Source: Pseudomonas fragi (GTDB lineage Bacteria > Pseudomonadota > Gammaproteobacteria > Pseudomonadales > Pseudomonadaceae). From it: DNA of 64,000 nucleotides. Made by a program: the position numbers and the translations under genes. Positions 61,490-64,000 of this stretch are shown piece after piece. How positions within the stretch are numbered: the first letter of the stretch is position 1; each line of letters opens with the position of its first letter. The DNA is taken from positions 212,517 through 276,516 of the forward strand of contig NZ_NQKQ01000003.1 of assembly GCF_002269505.1 (NCBI RefSeq). Reading direction: 5' to 3'. The notes beneath the pieces are model-generated. The model had not been told where the DNA came from. It did not search any database and saw only the letters and a program-made list of their open reading frames with translations.

Positions 61490-63262
61490 ATGCCTGAATT
61501 CAACGCTCCCCTGCGCGACATGCGCTTTGTCCTGCACGAAGTTTTCGAGGCCCCGGCACTCTGGGCCCGGCTGCCGGTTCTGGCCGATCATGTGGATGCC
61601 GATACGGCCGACGCCATTCTTGAAGAAGCCGCCAAGGTCACCGGCCAGTTGATCGCCCCGCTTAACCGCAGTGGCGACGAGCAAGGCGCGCAATGGCACG
61701 CGGGCCAGGTCACCACGCCTGAAGGCTTTAAATCTGCCTACAACACCTATATCGAAGGCGGCTGGGTGGGTCTGTCGGGCAATCCCGAGTTCGGCGGGCT
61801 TGGCATGCCGAAAATGCTCGCCGTGCAATTCGAAGAAATGCTCTATGGCGCCAATTCAAGCTTTGCCCTGTATTCGGCCCTCACCAGCGGTGCTTGCCTG
61901 GCTATTGATGCCCACGCCAGCGCAGAACTGAAAAACACCTACTTGCCACCTATGTATGAAGGCCGCTGGGCCGGTTCCATGTGTTTGACCGAGGCGCACT
62001 CCGGCACCGATCTGGGAATTATCCGCACCCGCGCCGAACCGCAACTGGACGGCAGTTTCACTATCACCGGCAGCAAGATTTTCATCACCGGTGGTGATCA
62101 GGATCTGACCGCCAACATCATCCACCTGGTCCTGGCCAAGCTGCCGGACGCGCCAGCGGGGCCCAAGGGCATTTCGTTATTTCTGGTGCCCAAGGTGCTG
62201 GTCAATACCGACGGCTCACTCGGCCAGGGCAATGCAGTGAGCTGCGGCTCCATCGAGCACAAGATGGGGATCAAGGCGTCGGCCACCTGCGTGATCAATT
62301 TTGACGGTGCACAAGGCTGGTTGATCGGTGAGGCCAACAAAGGCCTGGCCGCGATGTTTACCATGATGAATTACGAGCGCCTGTCGATCGGCATCCAGGG
62401 CATAGGGTGCGCCGAAACCTCCTATCAGAATGCCCGCACCTATGCCCGTGAACGTCTGCAAAGCCGCGCGCCCACTGGCGCTGTGGCGCCGGACAAAATT
62501 GCCGACCCGATCATCGTTCACCCCGATGTGCGGCGCATGCTACTGAGCATGAAGGCCATGACCGAAGGTGGCCGGGCCTTTGCCAGCTATGTCGGCCAGC
62601 AACTGGATCTGGCCAAGTTCTCCAGCGACCCGCACGAGCAAGAACAAGCCAGTGCACTGGTCGCCCTGTTGACGCCGGTGGCCAAGGCCTTCTTCACCGA
62701 TACCGGTTTCGACAGTTGCGTGCTGGGCCAGCAGGTGTTCGGTGGTCACGGTTATATCCGCGAGTGGGGCCAGGAACAGTTGGTGCGTGACGTGCGTATT
62801 GCGCAGATTTATGAAGGCACCAACGGCATTCAGGCACTGGATTTACTGGGGCGCAAAGTCATCGCCAATGGCGGCGTGAGCCTGCGCCTGTTTACCGCGC
62901 AAATCCGTGACTTCGCGAGCCTGCCTGGCAAGCCCTACGCCAGCGAACTGCTGGACGCAGTGCAGCGTCTTGAAAACCTCAGTGACTGGTTGCAGGCACG
63001 GGCCAAGGCTGATCGCAACGAAACGGGCGCTGCCTGCGTCGAGTATCTGCACCTGTTGGGTTATGTGGCGTATGCCTGGCTATGGGCGCGCATGGCCGAT
63101 GTGGCGCAGCGCTCGCGAAGTACCGACCCCGGCTTTTATGCCGCCAAGCTGGCAACTGCGCAGTTCTATTTCAGCCGTCTGTTGCCACGCACCTTGAGCC
63201 TGGAGCAAGGGATACGGGCTGGCAGCGAATCACTGTTCGAACTGGATGCCGCACACTTTTAG
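61490..63262 (+). CDS. Large acyl-CoA dehydrogenase (DmdC/AcdB-like)
   Basis: A 590-residue acyl-CoA dehydrogenase of the enlarged family that includes DmdC, 3-methylmercaptopropionyl-CoA dehydrogenase. The start at 61490 follows AGAGG by 6 bases. Motifs are LTEAHSGTDLGIIRTRA, GSKIFITGGDQDLTANIIHLVLA (as KIFITGGDQDL), MNYERLSIGIQGIG and FGGHGYIREWGQEQLVRD. An extra C-terminal domain of about 150 residues distinguishes it from normal FadE. With the upstream synthetase it forms a two-gene unit, likely acting on short or methylthio-substituted acyl-CoA; which one is not certain. Confidence 0.9.
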   Translation: MPEFNAPLRDMRFVLHEVFEAPALWARLPVLADHVDADTADAILEEAAKVTGQLIAPLNRSGDEQGAQWHAGQVTTPEGFKSAYNTYIEGGWVGLSGNPEFGGLGMPKMLAVQFEEMLYGANSSFALYSALTSGACLAIDAHASAELKNTYLPPMYEGRWAGSMCLTEAHSGTDLGIIRTRAEPQLDGSFTITGSKIFITGGDQDLTANIIHLVLAKLPDAPAGPKGISLFLVPKVLVNTDGSLGQGNAVSCGSIEHKMGIKASATCVINFDGAQGWLIGEANKGLAAMFTMMNYERLSIGIQGIGCAETSYQNARTYARERLQSRAPTGAVAPDKIADPIIVHPDVRRMLLSMKAMTEGGRAFASYVGQQLDLAKFSSDPHEQEQASALVALLTPVAKAFFTDTGFDSCVLGQQVFGGHGYIREWGQEQLVRDVRIAQIYEGTNGIQALDLLGRKVIANGGVSLRLFTAQIRDFASLPGKPYASELLDAVQRLENLSDWLQARAKADRNETGAACVEYLHLLGYVAYAWLWARMADVAQRSRSTDPGFYAAKLATAQFYFSRLLPRTLSLEQGIRAGSESLFELDAAHF

Positions 63263-63270
63263 CCCCGGCA

Positions 63271-63300
63271 ATAAAAACGGCGGCCTGTACCGGGCCGCCG
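63271..63300 (-). terminator. Rho-independent terminator of the ABM/DUF465 genes
   Basis: CGGCGGCC (63278-63285) pairs with GGCCGCCG (63293-63300) around a 7-base loop. On the minus strand the stem is followed by TTTTTAT, so it terminates the leftward genes. It lies 27 bases past the ABM stop; the convergent acyl-CoA dehydrogenase also ends here. Confidence 0.8.
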
Positions 63301-63326
63301 CATGCTGTGCACCCTGGAGCCCGGCC

Positions 63327-63623
63327 TTAAGCGCTCAGTTCGTCGAGCAGCAGCACTTCACGATGCGCCAATAGATCGCCTACGGCCTCGGCCATCGCCT
63401 GGTAGTGCGCGGTGGTTTTGTGATGCTCAATGGCCTCCATGTCTGCCCACCCCTCAATAAACACAAAACGCTCGGGGTCGGTGCGGTCCACATGCAAGTC
63501 ATAGAAACGGCAGCCCGGTTCGGCTCGCGAGCCTTCGACACAGGCGCGCAGTGCCTGCTCGACGGTTTTTCCGTGCCCTGGTTTGGCACGCAATATGGCA
63601 ACGATTTTGATGATTTTGGACAT
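63327..63623 (-). CDS. ABM-family quinol monooxygenase-like protein
   Basis: A 98-residue single-domain protein. The ATG at 63623 has AGGAAG 7 bases upstream. It shows the antibiotic biosynthesis monooxygenase pattern: KIVAILRAKPGHGKTVEQAL as the first strand and helix, EPGCRFYDLHVDRTDPERF, VFIEGWADMEAIEHHKTTAHY and the final strand. Relatives such as YgiN act on quinols or detoxify reactive compounds. It is downstream of a DUF465 gene by 26 bases and shares its terminator. Confidence 0.87.
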   Translation of the reverse strand: MSKIIKIVAILRAKPGHGKTVEQALRACVEGSRAEPGCRFYDLHVDRTDPERFVFIEGWADMEAIEHHKTTAHYQAMAEAVGDLLAHREVLLLDELSA

Positions 63624-63649
63624 ATCTACTTCCTGCAACTTGCGGTGAC

Positions 63650-63886
63650 TTAAGCGCTCAGGATCTGCGCGATTTTATCCTTGATCTGCAGCCGCTGCTC
63701 CTTGAGCGTGCGCAATACATCATCCGGGACGCCTATGGCATCGTTGGCTTCCGCGTCAACGACTTCGGCATCTTTTTCGCCGTACTGTACAAACAGCTGA
63801 TTCAGATGCGGGTTTTCGCTGCGAAACTTGCTGACGGCTTCTTTAGTGAGCCCCAAATCCTGTAACAAATCGTGCTTGACTGGCAT
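63650..63886 (-). CDS. DUF465 (YdcH family) small protein
   Basis: A 78-residue cytoplasmic protein. The pattern SENPHLNQLFVQYGEKDAEVVDAE and the C-terminal LKEQRLQIKDKIAQIL coiled coil fit DUF465/YdcH, a short two-helix family of unknown function. GAGGTG precedes the start. It is 26 bases upstream of the ABM gene and 37 bases from the end of an IS element, which may have been inserted next to its promoter. Confidence 0.8.
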   Translation of the reverse strand: MPVKHDLLQDLGLTKEAVSKFRSENPHLNQLFVQYGEKDAEVVDAEANDAIGVPDDVLRTLKEQRLQIKDKIAQILSA

Positions 63887-63923
63887 ATCTGCACCTCATG
63901 GGTAATCCAGTGACAGGGCAGGT

Positions 63924-64000
63924 TGAATCGCCCCGGGTTTCCTAGACACTCTCCAGGCTCGCTGCGTAACGCTTTTCAAACTCTACCGGTGACAGCTGAT
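63924..64000 (-). mobile_element. IS3-family insertion sequence, right end (partial)
   Basis: The terminus TGAATCGCCCCGGGTTTCC begins at 63924, in the form of IS3-family inverted repeats. The minus-strand frame into it from the window edge reads QLSPVEFEKRYAASLESV and ends with TAG at 63942-63944, the typical end of an IS3-family OrfB DDE transposase. The rest of the element lies beyond the window. Confidence 0.87.
63942..64000 (-). CDS. IS3-family transposase OrfB, C-terminal end (partial)
   Basis: Only the last 18 residues are in the window. LSPVEFEKRYAASLESV is characteristic of the tail of OrfB transposases of IS3-family elements; the catalytic DDE core would be outside. The stop is 18 bases from the end of the element, as usual. 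Confidence 0.82.
   Translation of the reverse strand, partial: QLSPVEFEKRYAASLESV

Noticed and set aside
1..64000. CRISPR arrays, tRNA or rRNA genes
   Set aside because: No regularly spaced repeats, cloverleaf-like sequences or rRNA signatures were seen on either strand.

Overview
The window looks like a Pseudomonas chromosome, probably from the fluorescens/putida side of the genus. The evidence is GC-rich coding sequence, OprD-type porin, XenA-type reductase, PQQ glucose dehydrogenase, MocR and FixJ-type regulators, and several Pseudomonas-style REP/REPIN repeats. The key positional clue is a sequence at 43749-43776 (minus strand) that matches the gammaproteobacterial dif site, including the whole central region and XerD arm. 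The window therefore most likely spans the replication terminus, which suits its accessory, transporter- and catabolism-rich content.

Layout: (1) 1-5.7 kb: end of a SCO1/SenC gene and a PCuAC copper chaperone on +, then a minus-strand operon of substrate-binding protein, FecCD permease, ATPase, pseudoazurin and OprD porin, preceded by a cobalamin riboswitch. (2) 5.7-9.1 kb: DUF1624 membrane protein, SDR dehydrogenase, RcnB-like protein and a hotdog thioesterase with a perfect 18-bp palindrome upstream. (3) 9.1-15 kb: a complete RND efflux operon in the order outer-membrane factor, adaptor, pump. (4) 15.2-23.6 kb: a plus-strand catabolic cluster: aldehyde dehydrogenase, acyl-CoA dehydrogenase, acyl-CoA synthetase, LuxR regulator, KshA-like Rieske oxygenase and MFS transporter.

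(5) 23.7-33.3 kb: an unusual, partly decayed accessory region. It holds a thymidylate-kinase-like protein, a two-domain GT4-GT2 glycosyltransferase, a HemN-like radical SAM enzyme and a protein made of two copies of one domain. The last three form an overlapping or tightly spaced operon of unknown product. An MFS pseudogene, a flavin monooxygenase fragment, an amidohydrolase and a GST follow. (6) 33.4-34.9 kb: xenA and a divergent ArsR-type regulator with a palindrome between them. (7) 35-41.7 kb: pentonate (L-arabonate or D-xylonate type) catabolism: KGSA dehydrogenase, FAH-fold AraD1-type enzyme, MFS importer, IlvD/Edd dehydratase and a FadR-type regulator, with a matching operator in the divergent promoter.

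(8) 42-45 kb: SmvA-like exporter, the dif site, a GNAT acetyltransferase and a MepB protein. (9) 45-55.7 kb: gcd, a TerC/CBS/CorC membrane protein, LysR, a PuuB-like oxidase, a PotF-like binding protein, a tyrosine recombinase, hemerythrin and LysE. (10) 55.8-64 kb: MocR regulator, a PAS-kinase/FixJ pair divergent from a DmdB/DmdC-like acyl-CoA ligase and dehydrogenase, a small ABM monooxygenase, a YdcH/DUF465 protein, and the end of an IS3-family insertion sequence running off the window. No tRNA, rRNA or CRISPR array was seen.
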